From Moringa oleifera (lineage: Eukaryota; Streptophyta; Magnoliopsida; Brassicales; Moringaceae): a DNA stretch of 64,000 nucleotides. The position numbers and the translations under genes were made by a program. The stretch covers positions 262,501 to 326,500 of the forward strand of contig JAJFZO010000862.1 of NCBI GenBank assembly GCA_021397835.1, in the 5' to 3' direction. The notes beneath the pieces were generated by a model that saw nothing but the letters and a program-made list of their open reading frames with translations, made no database searches and had not been told where the DNA came from. Below, piece by piece: positions 43,544 to 57,500 of the stretch. Every line of letters starts with the position of its first letter. Position 1 is the first letter of the stretch.

Positions 43544-46033
43544 TTGGCAGCAGGGGTGTCACGCCTTGCCCAGCCAGGTCGTGTGGCTCGCTCATTGCTA
43601 ACGGCCGACGATCGTGTCGTCGATCGCGCTATGCAACGAGCCCGCCTAGGCAAGCCTGATCGTCGAGATTCAACCCCACGTCCACCGCCTCGAGGGCCTG
43701 CGACGAAGTAGTCCGCATGCTCGAAATTCCCCTCAATGATTTTGCCCTCGCATAGCATGCATCATCGTTAGCTTCACCGCCCACACTGTCGAGCTTGTGT
43801 AGCCACATCCCAGCACATTATCCCACGATTCTTCTCATTTCGTTGCCCACGTTTTTCTCATCGATGAGGCCTTGGCAGTAGGGGTGTCACGGCTTGCCTG
43901 ATGCTAACGACGAAGCACTCCGCATGCTCGAAATCCCCCCAGCGATTTGGCCCTCGTGTAGCATGCATCATCATTTGCTTCGCCGCCCACACCGTCGAGT
44001 TTGTCTAGCCACATCCCAGCTCATTATCCCATAATTTCTCTCCTTTCGTTGCCCACATTTTTCCCACCGATGAGGCCTTGGCAGTAGGGGTGTCATGCCT
44101 TGCCCAAGCTGGCCGCGTGGCTCGCTCGTTGCGAACGGCTGACAATCGTGTCGTCGATCGCGCTGCGCAACGAGTCCGCCTGGGCAAGCCTGAGGGATCT
44201 AACCCGACGTCCGTCGCCTCGAGGGATTGCGATGAAGCACTCCGCATGCTCGAAATTCCCCGAAACGATTTGGCCCCCACGTAGCGTGCATCATTATTAG
44301 CTTCGCCGCCACACCGTCGGGCTTCTGTAGCCACATCCCAGCTCATTATCCCATCATTTTTCTCATTTCGTTGCCCATGTTTTTCCCATCGATGAGGCCT
44401 TGGCAGCTGTGGTGCCGCTCCTTGCCTAGGCTGGCCGTGTGGCTCGCTCATTGCTAACGACTGACGATCATGTCGTCGATCGCGCTGTGCAACGAGTCCG
44501 CCTAGGCAAGCCTAACCGTCGGGATTCAACCCCACGTCCGTCGCCTCGATGGCCTGCAACGAAGCACTCCGCATGCTCGAAATTCCCCCAACGATTTGGC
44601 CCTCGCATAGCATGCATCATCGTTAGCTTCACCGCCCACACGGTCGAGCTTTTGTAGCCACATCCCAGCTCATTATCCCACGATTTTTCTCATTTTGTTG
44701 CCCATGTTTTTCCCATCGATGAGTCCTTGGCAGCAGGGGTGTCATGCCTTGCCCAGGCCGGTCGTGTGGCTCGCTCATTGTTAACGGCCGACGATCGTGT
44801 CGTCGATCGCGCTACGCAACGAGCCAGCCTAGGCAAGCCTGATCGGAAGGATTCAACCCCACGTCCACCGCCTCGAGGGCCTGCGACGAAGCAGTCCGCA
44901 AGCTCGAAATTACCCCCAACGATTTTGCCCTCGCATAGCATGCATCATCGTTAGCTTCACCGCCCACACCGTCGAGCTTGTGTAGCCACATCCCAGCACA
45001 TTATCCCACGATTCTTCTCATTTCGTTGCCCACATTTTTCCTATCGATGAGGTCTTGGCAGTAGGGGTGTCACGCCTTGCCCAAGCTGGCCGTGTGGCTT
45101 GCCCAATGCTAACAGTCGATAATCGTGTCGTCGATCGCGTTGCGCAACGAGTCCGGCTAGGGAAGCCTGGGCGTCGGGATCCTGCCTCACGTCCACTGCC
45201 TCGAGGGCCTGTGACGAAGCACTCCGCATGCTCGAAATCCCCCCAGTGATTTGGCCCTCGCGTAGCATGCATCATCGTTAGCTTCACCGCCCACACCGTC
45301 GAGCTTGTGTAGCCACATCCCAGAACATTACCCCACGATTCTTCTCATTTCGTTGCCCACGTTTTTTCACCGATGAGGCCTTGGCAGCAGGGGTGTCATC
45401 CCTTGCCCAGGCTGGCCGCATGGCTATCTCGTTGCAAACAGCTGACGATCGTGTCCCCGATCGCGCTGCACAACGAGTCTGCGTAGGCAAGCCTGAGCGT
45501 CGGGATCTAACCCGACGTCCGTCGCCACGAGGGACTGCGATGAAGCACTCCACATGCTCGAAATTCCCCCAAACGATTTGGCCCTCGCGTAGCATGCATC
45601 ATCGTTAGCTTCGCCGCCACACCGTCGAGCCTTTGTAGCCACATCCCAGCTCATTATCCCATGATTTTTCTCATTTCGTTGCCCATGTTTTTCCCATCGA
45701 TGAGGCCTTGGCAGCAGGGGTGTCACGCCCTGCCCAGGCCAGTCGTGTGGCTCGCTCATTGCTAACGGTCGACGATTGTGTGGTCGATCGAGCTACGCAA
45801 CGAGCCTGCCTAGGCAAGCCTGATCGTCGGGATTCAACCCCACGTCCACTGCCTCGAGGGCATGCGACAAAGCACTCCGCATGCTTGAAATCCCCCCAGC
45901 GATTAACCCCTCGCGTAGCATGCATCATCGTTTGCTTCGTCGCCCACACCGTTGAGTTTGTCTAGCCATATCCCAGCTCATTATCCCACAATTTCTCACC
46001 TTTCATTGCCCACGTTTTTCCACCATTGAGGCC
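43544..46033 (+). repeat. Satellite B, irregular units with truncation
   Basis: About eight units of mixed subtype, including one strongly truncated (43,872-44,077). Several resemble units of the following hexamer: 45,055 corresponds to 46,688 and 45,381 to 46,046. Here unit TTGCAAACAGCTGACGATC replaces the usual TTGCTAACGGTCGACG. No gene. Confidence 0.8.
43872..44077 (+). repeat. Truncated satellite B unit (206 bp)
   Basis: GGCTTGCCTGATGCTAACGA runs directly into CGAAGCACTCCGCATGC, skipping about 120 bp that include the core dyad and the CCTCGAGGG word. CGA occurs at both sides of the missing piece. It is one of the few units here without the dyad. Confidence 0.85.
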
Positions 46034-49000
46034 TTTGCTGCAGGGGTGTCATGCCTTGCCCAGGCTGGCCGCATGGCTAGCTCGGTGCGAACAGCTGACG
46101 ATCGTGTCATCGATCGCGCTGCACAACGAGTCTGCGTAGGCAAGCCTGAGCGTCGGGATCTAACCCGACGTCCGTCGCCTCGAGGGACTGCGATGAAGCA
46201 CTCCACATACTCGAAATTCCCCAAACGATTTGGCCCTCGCGTAGCATGCATCATCGTTAGCTTCGCCGCCACACCGTCGAGCCTTTGTACCCACATCCCA
46301 GCTCATTATCCCATGATTTTTCTCATTTCGTTGCCCATGTTTTTTCCATCGATGAGGCCTTGGCAGCAGGGGTGTCACGCCTTGCCCAGGCCAGTCGTGT
46401 GGCTCGCTCATTGCTAACGGCCGACGATCGTGTGGTCAATCACGCTACGCAACGAGCCCGCCTAGGCAAGCCTAATCGTCGGGATTCAACCCCACGTCCA
46501 CTGCCTCGAGGGCCTGCAACGAAGCAGTCCGCATGCTCGAAATTCCCCCCAATGATTTTGCCCTCACATAGCATGCATCATCGTTAGCTTCACCGCCCAC
46601 ACCGTCGAGCTTGTGTAGCCACATCCCAGCACATTATCCCACGATTCTTCTCATTTTGTTGCCCACGTTTTTCCCATCGATGAGGCCTTGGCAGTAGGGG
46701 TGTCACGCCTTGCCCAAGCTGGCCGTGTGGCTTGCCCAATGCTAACGGCCGGCAATCGTGTCGTCGATCGCGCTGCGCAACGAGTCCGCCTAAGCAAGAC
46801 TAAGCGTCTGGATCTGGCGCAACGAGTCCAACTAGGGAAGCCTGGGCGTCGGGATCCTGCCCCACGTCCATTGCCTCGAGGGCCTGTGACGAAGCACTCC
46901 GCATGCTCGAAATCCCTCCAGTGATTTGGCCCTCGCGTAGCATGCATCATCGTTAGCTTCACCGCCCACACCGTCGAGCTTGTGTAGCCACATCCCAGCA
47001 CATTATCCCACGATTCTTCTCATTTCGTTGCCCACGTTTTTCCCATCGATGAGGGCTTGGCTGTAGGGGTGTCACGCCTTTCCCAGACTTGCTGTATGGC
47101 TTGCCCAATGCTAACGGCCGACAATCGTGTCGTCGATCGCGTTGTGCAACGAGTCCGGCTAGGGAAGCCTGGGCGTCAGGATCCTGCCCCGCGTCCGCTG
47201 CCTCGAGGGCCTACGACGAAGCACACCGCATGCACGAAATCCCCCCAGCGATTTGGCCCTCGTGTAGCATGCATCATCGTTTGCTTCGCTGCCCACACCG
47301 TCAAGTTTGTCTAGCCACATCCCAACTCATTATCCCACAATTTCTGTCCTTTCATTGCCCACGTTTTTCCCACCGATGACGCCTTGGCAGCAGCGGTGTC
47401 ACGCCTTGCCCAGGCTGGCCGTGTGGCTCGCTCGTTGCTACCGGTCGACGATCGTGTTGTCGATCGCGCTGCGCAACGAGTCCGCCTAGGCAAGCCTGAG
47501 CGTCGAAAACCAACCCCACGTCCACTGCCTCGAGGGCCTGCGACGAAACACTCCGCATGCTTGAAATTCCCCCTAATGATTTAGCCCAGGCGTAGCATCC
47601 ATCATCGTTAGCTTCATCGCCTACACCATCGAGCTTGTGTAGCCATATCCCAGTTCATTATCCCACGTTTTTTCTCATTTTGTTGCCCATGTTTTTGCCA
47701 TCGATGAGGCCTTGGCAGTAGGGGTGTCACCTTTTGCCCAGGCTGGCCGTGTGGCTCACTCATTGCTAACGGTCGACGATTGTGTCGCGATCAAGCTGCA
47801 CAACGAGTCCACCTAGGCAAGCTTGCGCGTTGGGATCCAGCCCCGCGTCCGCCGCCTCGAAGGCCTGCGATGAAGCACTCCGCATGCTTGAAATCTCCCC
47901 AGCGATTAAGCCCTCGCGTAGCATGCATCATCGTTTGCTTCGCCGTCCACTCCGTCGAGTTTGTCTAGCCACATCCCAGCTCATTATCCCACAATTTCTC
48001 ACCTTTTGTTGCCCACGTTTTTCCACCATTGAGGCCTTTGCAGCAGGGGTGTCATGCCTTGCCCAGGCTGGCCGCATGGCTAGCTCGGTGCGAACAGCTG
48101 ACGATCGTGTCATCGATCGCGCTGCACAACGAGTCTGCGTAGGCAAGCCTGAGCGTCGGGATCTAACCCGACGTCCGTCGCCTCGAGGGACTGCGATGAA
48201 GCACTCCACATACTCGAAATTCCCCAAACGATTTGGCCCTCGCGTAGCATGCATCATCGTTAGCTTCGCCGCCACACCGTCGAGCCTTTGTACCCACATC
48301 CCAGCTCATTATCCCATGATTTTTCTCATTTCGTTGCCCATGTTTTTTCCATCGATGAGGCCTTGGCAGCAGGGGTGTCACGCCTTGCCCAGGCCAGTCG
48401 TGTGGCTCGCTCATTGCTAACGGTCGACGATCGTGTGGTCGATCGCGCTACGCAACGAGCCCGCCTAGGCAAGCCTGATCGTCAGGATTCAACCCCACGT
48501 CCACTGCCTCGAGGGCCTGCAACGAAGCAGTCCGCATGCTCGAAATTACCCCCAACGATTTTGCCCTCGCGTAGCATGCATCATCGTTAGCTTCACCGCC
48601 CACACCGTCTAGCTTGTGTAGCCACATCCCAGCACATTATCCCGCGATTCTTCTCATTTCGTTGCCCACGTTTTTCCCATCGATGAGGCCTTGGCAGTAG
48701 GGGTGTCACGCCTTGCCCAAGCTGGCCGTGTGGCTTGCCCAATGCTAATGGCTGACAATCGTGTCGTCGATCGCGCTGCGCAACGAGTCCGACTAGGGAA
48801 GCCTGGGCGTCGGGATCCTGCCCCACGTCCACTGCCTTGAGGGCCTGTGACGAAGCACTCCGCATGCTCGAAATCCCCCCAATGATTTGGCCCTCGCGTA
48901 GCATGCATCATCGTTAGCTTCACCGCCCACACCGTCGAGCTTGTATAGCCACATCCCAGCACATTATCCCACGATTCTTCTCATTTCGTTGCCCACGTTT

Positions 49001-49999
49001 TTCCCATCGATGAAGCCTTGGCTGTAGGGGTGTCACACCTTTCCCAGGCTGGCTGTGTGGCTTGCCCAATGCTAACGGCCGACAATCGTGTCGTCGATCG
49101 CGCTGCGCAACGAGTCCGGCTAAGGAAGCCTGGGCATCGTGATCCTGCCCCGCGTCCGCTGCCTTTAGGGCCTACGACGAAGCACACCGCATGCTTGAAA
49201 TCCCCCCCGCGATTTGGCCCTCGCGTAGCATGCATCATCGTTTGCTTCGCCGCCCACACCGTTGAGTTTGTCTAGCCACATCCCAGCTCATTATCCCACA
49301 ATTTCTGTCCTTTCGTTGACCACGTTTTACCCACCAATGACGCCTTGGCAGTAGCGGTGTCACGCCTTGCCCAGGCTGGCCGTGTGGCTCGCTCGTTGCT
49401 ACCGGCCGACGATCGTGTTGTCGATCGCGCTGCGCAACGAGTCCGCCTAGGCAAGCCTGAGCATCGGAAACCAACCCCACGTCCGCCGCCTCGAGGGCCA
49501 GCGACGAAGCACTCCGCATGCTTGAAATTCCCCCCAACGATTTGGCCCAGGCGTAGCGTCCATCATCGTTAGCTTCATCGCCTACACCATCGAGCTTGTG
49601 TAGCCACATCCCAGTTCATCATCCCACATTTTTTCTCATTTTGTTGCCCACGTTTTTTCCATCGATGAGGCCTTGGCAGCAGGGGTGTCACCGCTTGCCC
49701 AGGCTGGCCGTGTGGCTCACTCATTGCTAACGGTCGACGATGGTGTCGTCGATCAAGCTGCGCAACGAGTCCGCCTAGGCAAGCTTGGGCGTCGGGATCC
49801 AGCCCCGCGTCCATCGCCTTGAGGGCCTGCGACGAAGCACTCCGCATGCTTGAAATCCCCCCAGCGATTAAGCCCTCGCGTAGCATGCATTATCGTTTGC
49901 TTCGCCGCCCACACCGTCGAGTTTGTCTAGCCACATCTCAGCTCATTATCCCACAATTTTTCTCCTTTCGTTGCCCTTGTTTTTCCCACCGATAAGGCC
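46034..49999 (+). repeat. Satellite B hexamer higher-order repeat (2,003 and 1,963 bp)
   Basis: Two six-unit copies run 46,034-48,036 and 48,037-49,999. The 2,003- and 1,963-bp lengths differ mainly by a 42-bp insertion in the first copy. Shared private variants include GAGGCCTTTG at the block start, CTAGCTCGGTGCGAACAGC, CGAGCCTTTGTACCC, GGCCAGTCGTGTGG, ACTAGGGAAGCCTGGGC and GCGATTAAGCCC. A more diverged third copy may begin at 50,000. Confidence 0.9.
46775..46816 (+). repeat. 42-bp chimeric insertion in a satellite B unit
   Basis: GCGCAACGAGTCC occurs at 46,775 and again at 46,817. Between them are CCGCCTAAGCAAGACTAAG and CGTCTGGATCTG, which belong to a different unit subtype (as at 16,317 or 20,555), not to the surrounding one. 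The insertion therefore looks like transferred sequence from another unit rather than local slippage. Confidence 0.85.
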
Positions 50000-52900
50000 T
50001 TGGCAACAGGGGTGTCATGCCTTGCCCAAGCTGGCCGCGTGGCTCACTCGTTGCGAACGGCTGACAATCGTGTCGTCGATCGCGCTACGCAATGAGTCTG
50101 CCTGGGTAAGCCTGAGCGTTGGGATCTAACCCAATGTCTGTCGCCTCGAGGGACTGCGATGAAGCACTCCGCATGCTCGAAATTCCCCCAAACGATTTGG
50201 CCCTCGCGTAGCATGCATCATCGTTAGCTTCATCGGCCACACCGTCGAGCTTGTGTAGCCACATCCCAGTACATTATCCCACGATTCTTCTTATTTCGTT
50301 GCCCACGTTTTTCCCAATGATGAGGCCTTGGCAGTAGGGGTGTCACGCCTTGCCCAGGCTGGCCATGTGGCTTGCCCATTGCTAACGGCCGACGATCGTC
50401 TCGTCGATCGCGCTGCACAACGAGTCCGCCTAGGCAAGCCTGGGTGTCTGGATCCAACCCCGCGTCCGCCGCCTCGAGGGCCTGCGACAAAGCACTCCGC
50501 ATGCTGGAAATCCCCCCCGCGATTTGGCCCTCGCGTAGCATGCATCATCGTTAGCTTCGCCGTCCACACCGTCGAGTTTCTCTAGCCACATCCCAGCTCA
50601 TTATCCCACAATTTCTCTCGTTTTGTTGCCCAAATTTTACCCACCGATGAGGCCTTGGCAGCAGCGATGTCACTCCTTGCCTAGGCTGGCCGTGTGGCTC
50701 GCTCGTTGCTAACGTTCGATGATCGTGTCGTCGATCGCGCTGCGCAACGAGTCCGCCCAGGCAAGCCTGAGCGTCGGGATCTAACCCGACGTCCGTCGCC
50801 TCGAGGGACTGCGATGAAGCACTTCGCAAGCTCAAAATTGCCCCAAACGATTTGGCCCTCGCGTAGCATGCATCATCGTTAGCTTCACTGGCCACACTGT
50901 CGAGCTTGTGTAGCCACATCCCAGCTCATTATCCCACGATTTTTCTCATTTCTTTGCCCATGTTTTTCCCATCAATCAGGCCTTGGCAGCAGGGGTGTCA
51001 CGCATTGCCCTGGCCGGCCGTGTGACTCGCTCGTTGCTAACATTCGATGATCGTGTCGTCGATCGCGCTGCGCAACGAGTCCGCCTAGGCAAGCCTGAGC
51101 GTCAGGATCTAACCCGACGCCCATCGCCTCGAGGGACTGCGATGAAGCACTTCGCATGCTCGAAATTCCCCCAAACGATTTGGCCCTCGCATAGCATGCA
51201 TCATCGTTAGCTTCACTGGCCACACCGTCGAGCTTGTGTAGCCACATCCCAGCTCATTATCCCACGATTTTTCTCATTTCATTGCCCATGTTTTTCCCAT
51301 CGATCAGGCCTTGGCAGCAAGGGTGTCACGCCTTGCCCAGGCCGGCCTTGTGGCTCGCTCGTTGCTAACGGCCGATGATAGTGTCGTCGATCGCGCTACG
51401 CAACGAGCCCGCCTAGGCAAGCCTGATCGTCGGGATTCAACCCCACGTCCATCGCCTCGAGGGCTTGCGACGAAGCACTCCGCATGCTCGAAATTCCCCC
51501 CAACAATTTGGCCCTCGTGTAGCATGCATCATCGTTAGCTTCACCGCCCACACCGTCGTGCTTGTGTAGCCACATCCCAGTACATTATCCCCCGATTCTT
51601 CTCATTTTGTTGCCCATGTTTTTCCCATCGATCAGGCCTTGGCAGCAGGGGTGTCATGCCTTGCCCAGGCCGGCCGTGTGGCTCGCTCGTTGCTAACGGT
51701 CGACGATCGTGTCGTTGATCGCGCTACGCAACGAGCCCGCCTAGGCAAGCCTGATCGTCGGGATTCAACCCCACGTCCACTGCCTCGAGGGTTTGCGATG
51801 AAGCACTCCGCATGCTCGAAATTCCCACCAACTATTTGGCCCTTGCGTAGCATGCATCATCGTTAGCTTCACCGCCCACACCGTCGAGCTTGTGTAGCCA
51901 CATCCCTGCACATAATCCAACGATTCTTCTCATTTCGTTGCCCACGTCTTTTCGTTCGATGAGGCCTTAGCAGCAAGGGTGTCACGCCTTGCCCAGGCTG
52001 GTCGTGTGGCTCGCTCGTTGCTAACGGTCGACGATAGTGTCGTCGATCGCACTGCACAACGGTCCGCCTAGGCAAGACTAAGCGTCGGGATCTAACCCGA
52101 CGTCCGTTGCCTCGAGGGACTGCGATGAAGCACTCCGCATGCTCGAAATTCCCCCAAAGATTTGGCCTTCGCGTAGCATGCATCATCGTTAGCTTCACCG
52201 CCCACACCGTCGAGCTTGTGTAGCCATATCCCAGTACATTATCCCACGATTCTTCTTATTTCGTTGCCCACGTTTTTCCCATCGATGAGGCCTTGGCAGT
52301 AGGGTTGGCACGCCTTGCCCAGGCTGGCCGTGTGGCTTGCCCATTGCTAACGGTCGACGATCGTGTCCTCGATCGCGTTGCACAACTAGTACGCCCAGGC
52401 AAGCCTGGAAGTCGGGATCCAGCCCCACGTCCGCCGCCTCGAGGGCCTGCGATGAAGAACTCTGCATGCTCGAAATCCCCCCAGCGATTTGGCCCTCGCG
52501 TAGCATGCATCATTGTTAGCTTCGCCGACCACACCGTCGAGTTTGTCTAGCCACATCCCAGCTCATTATCCCACAATTTCTCTCGCTTCGATGCCCATGT
52601 TTTACCCACAAATGAGGCCTTGACCGCAGCGGTGTCACTCCTTGCCGAGGCTGGCCGTGTGGCTTGCCCATTGCTACCGGCCGACGATCGTGTTGTCGAT
52701 CGCGCTGCGCAACGAGTCCGCCTAGGCAAGCCTGAGCGTCGAAATCCAACCCCACATCCATCACCCTGAGGGCCTGCGATGAAGCACTTCGCATGCTCGA
52801 AATTCCCCCCAACGATTTGGCCGTCGCGTAGCATGCATCATCGTTAGCTTCACCGCCCACATGGTCGAGCTTATGTAGCCACATCCCAGCTTATTATCCC

Positions 52901-53273
52901 ACGATTCTTCTCATTTCGTTGCCCACGTATTTCCCATCGATGAGGCCTTGGTAGTAGGGGTGTCACGACTTCCCAGTCTGGCCGTGTGGCTTGCCTATTG
53001 CTAACGACCGACAATCGTGTTGTCGATCGCGGTGCACAACGAGTCCACCTATGCAAGCCTGGGCGTCGGGATCCAGCCACGCGTTCGCCGCCTCGAGGGC
53101 CTGCGACGAAGCACTCCGCATGCTAGAAATCCATCCCGCGATTTGGCTCTCGCGTAGCATGCATCATCGTTAGCTTCGCCGTCCACACTGTCGAGTTTTT
53201 CTAGTCACATCCCAGCTCACTATCCCACAATTTCTCTCGTTTCGTTGCCCACGGTTTACCCACCGTTGAGGCC
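50000..53273 (+). repeat. Satellite B, mixed units
   Basis: Ten units of several subtypes. The unit at 50,328 recurs at 52,293 (1,965 bp, a six-unit offset), so weak hexamer order continues from the preceding block. Units near 51,000-51,700 carry ATCAGGCCTTGGCAGC, as in the trimer block. No gene. Confidence 0.8.
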
Positions 53274-54584
53274 TTGGCAGCAGCGGTGTCACTCCTTGCC
53301 CAGGCTAGCCGTGTGGCTCGCTCGTTGCTACCAGCCGACGATCGTGTTGTCGATCGCGCTGCGCAACGAGTCCGCCTAGGCAAGCCTGAGCGTCGAAATC
53401 CAACCCCACATCTGCCGCCTCGAGGGCCTGCGACGAAGCACTCGCATGCTCGAAATTCCCACCAACGATTTGGCCTTGGCGTAGTATCCATCATCGTTAG
53501 CTCCATCGCCTACACCATCGAGCTTGTGTAGCAACATCCCAGCTCATTATTCCATGTTTTTTCTCATTTCATTGCCCATGTTTTTTTCATCGATGAGGCC
53601 TTGGCTGCAGGGGTGTTACCCCTTGCCCAGGCTGGCCGTGTGGCTCACTCATTGCTAATGGTCGACGATGGTGTCGTCGATCGCGATGCGCAATGAGTCC
53701 GCCTAGGCAGGCCTGGGCGTCAGGATCCAGCCCCTCGTCCGCCGCCTCAAGTGCCTGCGACGAAGCACTCCGCATGCTTGAAATCCCCCCCCCCTCGATT
53801 TGGCCCTCGCGTAGCATGCATCATCGTTAGCTTCGCCGTCCACACCGTCGAGTTTGTCTAGCCACATCCCAGCTCATTATCCCACAATTTCTCTCGTTTC
53901 GTTTCCCACGTTTTACCCACCGATGAGGCCTTGGCAGCAGCGGTGTCACTCCTTGCCCAGGCTGGCCGTATGGCTCGCTCGTTGCTACCGGCCGACGATC
54001 GTGTTGTCGATCGCGCTGCGTAACGAGTCTGCCTAGGCAAGCCTGAGCGTCGAAATCCAACCCCACGTCCACCACCTCGAGGGCCTACGATGAAGCACTA
54101 GCATGCTCGAAATTCCCACCAACGATTTGGCCCTGGCGTAACATCCATCATCGTTAGCTTCATCACCAACACCATCGAGCTTGTGTAGCAACATCCCAGC
54201 TCATTATCCCACGTTTTTTCTCATTTCATTGCCCACTTTATTTCCATCGATGAGGCCTTGGCAACAGGGGTGTCACCCCTTGCCCAGGCTGGCCGTGTGG
54301 CTCACTCATTGCTAACGGTCGACGATGGTGTCGTTGATCGCGCTATGCAACGAGTCCGCTTAGGCAAGCCTGGGCGTCAGGATCCAGCCCCTCGTCCGCC
54401 GCCTCAAGTGCCTGCGACGAAGCACTCCGCATGCTTGAAATCCCCCCAACGATTTGGCCCTCGCGTAGCATGCATCATCGTTTGCTTCGCCGCCCACACC
54501 GTCGAGTTTGTCTAGCCACATCCCAGCTCATTATCCCACAATTTCTCTCGTTTCGTTGCCCACGTTTTTCCCACCGATGAGGCC
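53274..54584 (+). repeat. Satellite B dimer higher-order repeat (about 656 bp, two copies)
   Basis: Copies run 53,274-53,929 and 53,930-54,584. Each pairs a unit with GCAGCGGTGTCACTCC and AATTCCCACCAACG with a unit having GGGTGTYACCCC and CCCCTCGTCCGCCGCCTCAAG. A run of ten C lies at 53,785-53,794 in the first copy. A diverged third copy lies 5.23 kb downstream (from about 59,165). Confidence 0.85.
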
Positions 54585-57500
54585 TTCGCAGCAGGGGTAT
54601 CACCCCTTGCCCAGGCTAGCCGTGTGGCTCGCTCGTTGCTAACGATCGATGATCGTGTCGCTGATCGCGCTACGCAAGGAGTCCGCCTAGGCAAGCCTAA
54701 GCGTCGGGATCTAACCCGACGTCCGTCGCCTCGAGGGACTGCGATGAAGCACTTCGCATGCTCCAAATTCCCCCAAACGATTTTGCCCTCGCGTAGCATG
54801 CATCATCGTTAGCTTCACCGACCACACCGTCGAGCTTGTGTAGCCACATCCCAGCTCATTATCCCATGATTTTTCTCATTTCGTTGCCCATGTTTTTCCC
54901 ATCAATCAGGCCTTGGCAGCAGGGGTGTCACGCCTTGCCCAAGCCAACCGTGTGGCTCGCTCGTTGCTAACGGCCGATGATCGTGTCGTCGATCGCGCTA
55001 CGTAACGAGCTCGCCTAGGTAAGACTAAGCGTCAGGATCTAACCCGACGTTCGTCGCCTCGAGGGACTGCGATGAAGCACCCCGCATGCTCGAAATTCCT
55101 CTAAACGATTTGCCCTCGCGTAGCATGTATCATCGTTAGCTTCACCGGCCACACCGTCGAGCTTGTGTAGCCACATCCCAACTCATTATCCCACGATTTT
55201 TCTCATTTCGTTGCCCATGTTTTTCCCATCGATCAGGCCTTTGCAGCAGGGGTGTCACGCCTTGCCCAGGCCGGCTATGTCGCTCGCTCGTTGCTAACAG
55301 TCGACGATCGTGTCGTCGATCGCGCTACGCAACGAGCCCGCCTTGGCAAGCCTGATCGTCGGGATTCAACCCCACGTCCACCGCCTCGAGGGCTTGTGAC
55401 CAAGCATCCCGCATGCTCGAAATTCTCCCCAACGATTTGGCCCTCGTGTAGCATGCATCATCGTTAGATTCACCGCCCACACCGTCGTGCTTATGTAGCC
55501 ACATCCTAGCTCCTTATCCCATGTTTTTTCTCATTTTATTGCCCATGTTTTTCCCATCGATCAGGCCTTGGCAGCAGGGATGTCACGCCTTGCCGAGGCC
55601 GGCCGTGTGGCTCGCTCATTGCTAACGGCCGACGATCGTGTCGTCGATCGCGCTACGCAACGAGTTCGCCTAGGCAAGACTAAGCGTCGGGATCTAACCC
55701 GACGTCCGTCGCGTCGAGGGACTGCGATGAAGCACCCCGCATGCTCGAAATTCCCCCAAACGATTTGGCCCTCGCGTAGCATAAATCATCATTAGCTTCA
55801 CTGGCCACACCGTCGAGCTTGTGTAGCCACATCCCAGATCATTATCCCACGATTTTTTCTCAATTCGTTGCCCATGTTTTTCCCATCGATCAGACCTTGG
55901 CAGCAGGGATGTCACGCCTTGCCGAGGCCGGCCGTATGGCTCGCTCATTGCTAACGGCCGACGATCGTGTCGTCGATCGCTCTACGCAACGAGCCCGCCT
56001 AGGCAAGCCTGATCGTCGGGATTCAACCCCACGTCCACCGCCTCTAGGGCTTGCGACGAAGCTCTCCGCATGCTCGAAATTTCCCTCAACGATTTGGCCC
56101 TCGTGTTGCATGCATCATCGTTAGCTTCACCGCCCACATCGTTGCGCTTGTGTAGCCACATCCCAGTACATTATCCCTCGATTCTTCTCATTTCGTTGCC
56201 CAAGTTTTTCCCATCGATGAGGCCTTGGCAGCAGGGGTGTCACGCCTTGCCCAGGCCGGCCGTGTGGCTCGCTCGTTGCTAACGGCCGACGATCGTGTCG
56301 TCGATCCCGTTACCCAACGAGCTCGCCTAGGCAAGCCTGATCGTCAGGATTCATCCCCACGTCCATCGCCTCGAGGGACTGCGATGAAGCACTTCGCATG
56401 CTCGAAATTCTCCCAAACGATTTGGCCCTCGCGTAGCATGCATCATCGTTAGCTTCACCGGCCACACCGTCGAGCTTGTGTAGCCACATCCTAGCTCATT
56501 ATCCCATGATTTTTCTCATTTTGTTTCCCATGTTTTTCCCATCGATCAGGCCTTGGCAGCAGGGGTGTCACGCCTTGCCCAGGCTGGCCGTGTGGCTCGC
56601 TCGTTGCTAACGGTCGACGATCGTGTCGTCGATCGCGCTGTGCAACGAGTCCACCAAGGCAAGACTAAGCGTCGGGATCTAACCCGACATCCGTCCGAGG
56701 GACTGCGATGAAGCACCCCGCATACTCGAAATTCCCCCAAATGATTTGGGCCGCGCGTAGCATGCATCATCGTTAGCTTCACTGGCTACACCGTCGAACT
56801 TGTGTAGCCACATCCCAGCTCATTATCCTACGATTTTTCTCATTTCGTTTTCATGTTTTTCCCATCGATCAGACCTTGGAAGCAGGGGTGTCAAGCCTTG
56901 CCCAGGCCGACCGTGTGGCTCGCTCGTTGCTAACGGCCGACGATCGTGTCGTCCCCGCTACGCAACGAGCTCGCCTAGGCAAGCCTGATCGTCGGGATTC
57001 ATCCCCACGTCCATCGCCTCGAGGGCTTGCGACGAAGCACTCCGCATGCTCGAAATTCCCCCCAACGATTTGGCCCTCGTGTTGCATGCATCATCGTTAG
57101 CTTCGCCGCCCACACCGTCGTGTTTGTGTAGCCACATCCCAGTACATTATCCCCCGATTCTTCTCATTTCGTCGCCCAAGTTTTTCCCATCGATGAGGCC
57201 TTGGCAGCAGAGGCGTCACGCCTTGCCCAAGCTGACCGTGTGGCTCGCTCGTTGCTAACGGTCGACGATGGTGTCATCGATCGCGCTGCGCAACGAGTCC
57301 GCCTAGGCAAGACTAAGCGTCGGGATCTAACCCGACGTCCGTCGCCTCGAGGGATTGCAATGAAGCACCCCGCATGCTCGAAATTCCCCCAAACGATTTG
57401 GCCCTCGCGTAGCATGCATCATCGTTAGCTTCACTGGCCACACCGTCGAGCTTGTGTAGCCACATCCCACCTCATTATCCCACGATTTTTCTCATTTCGT

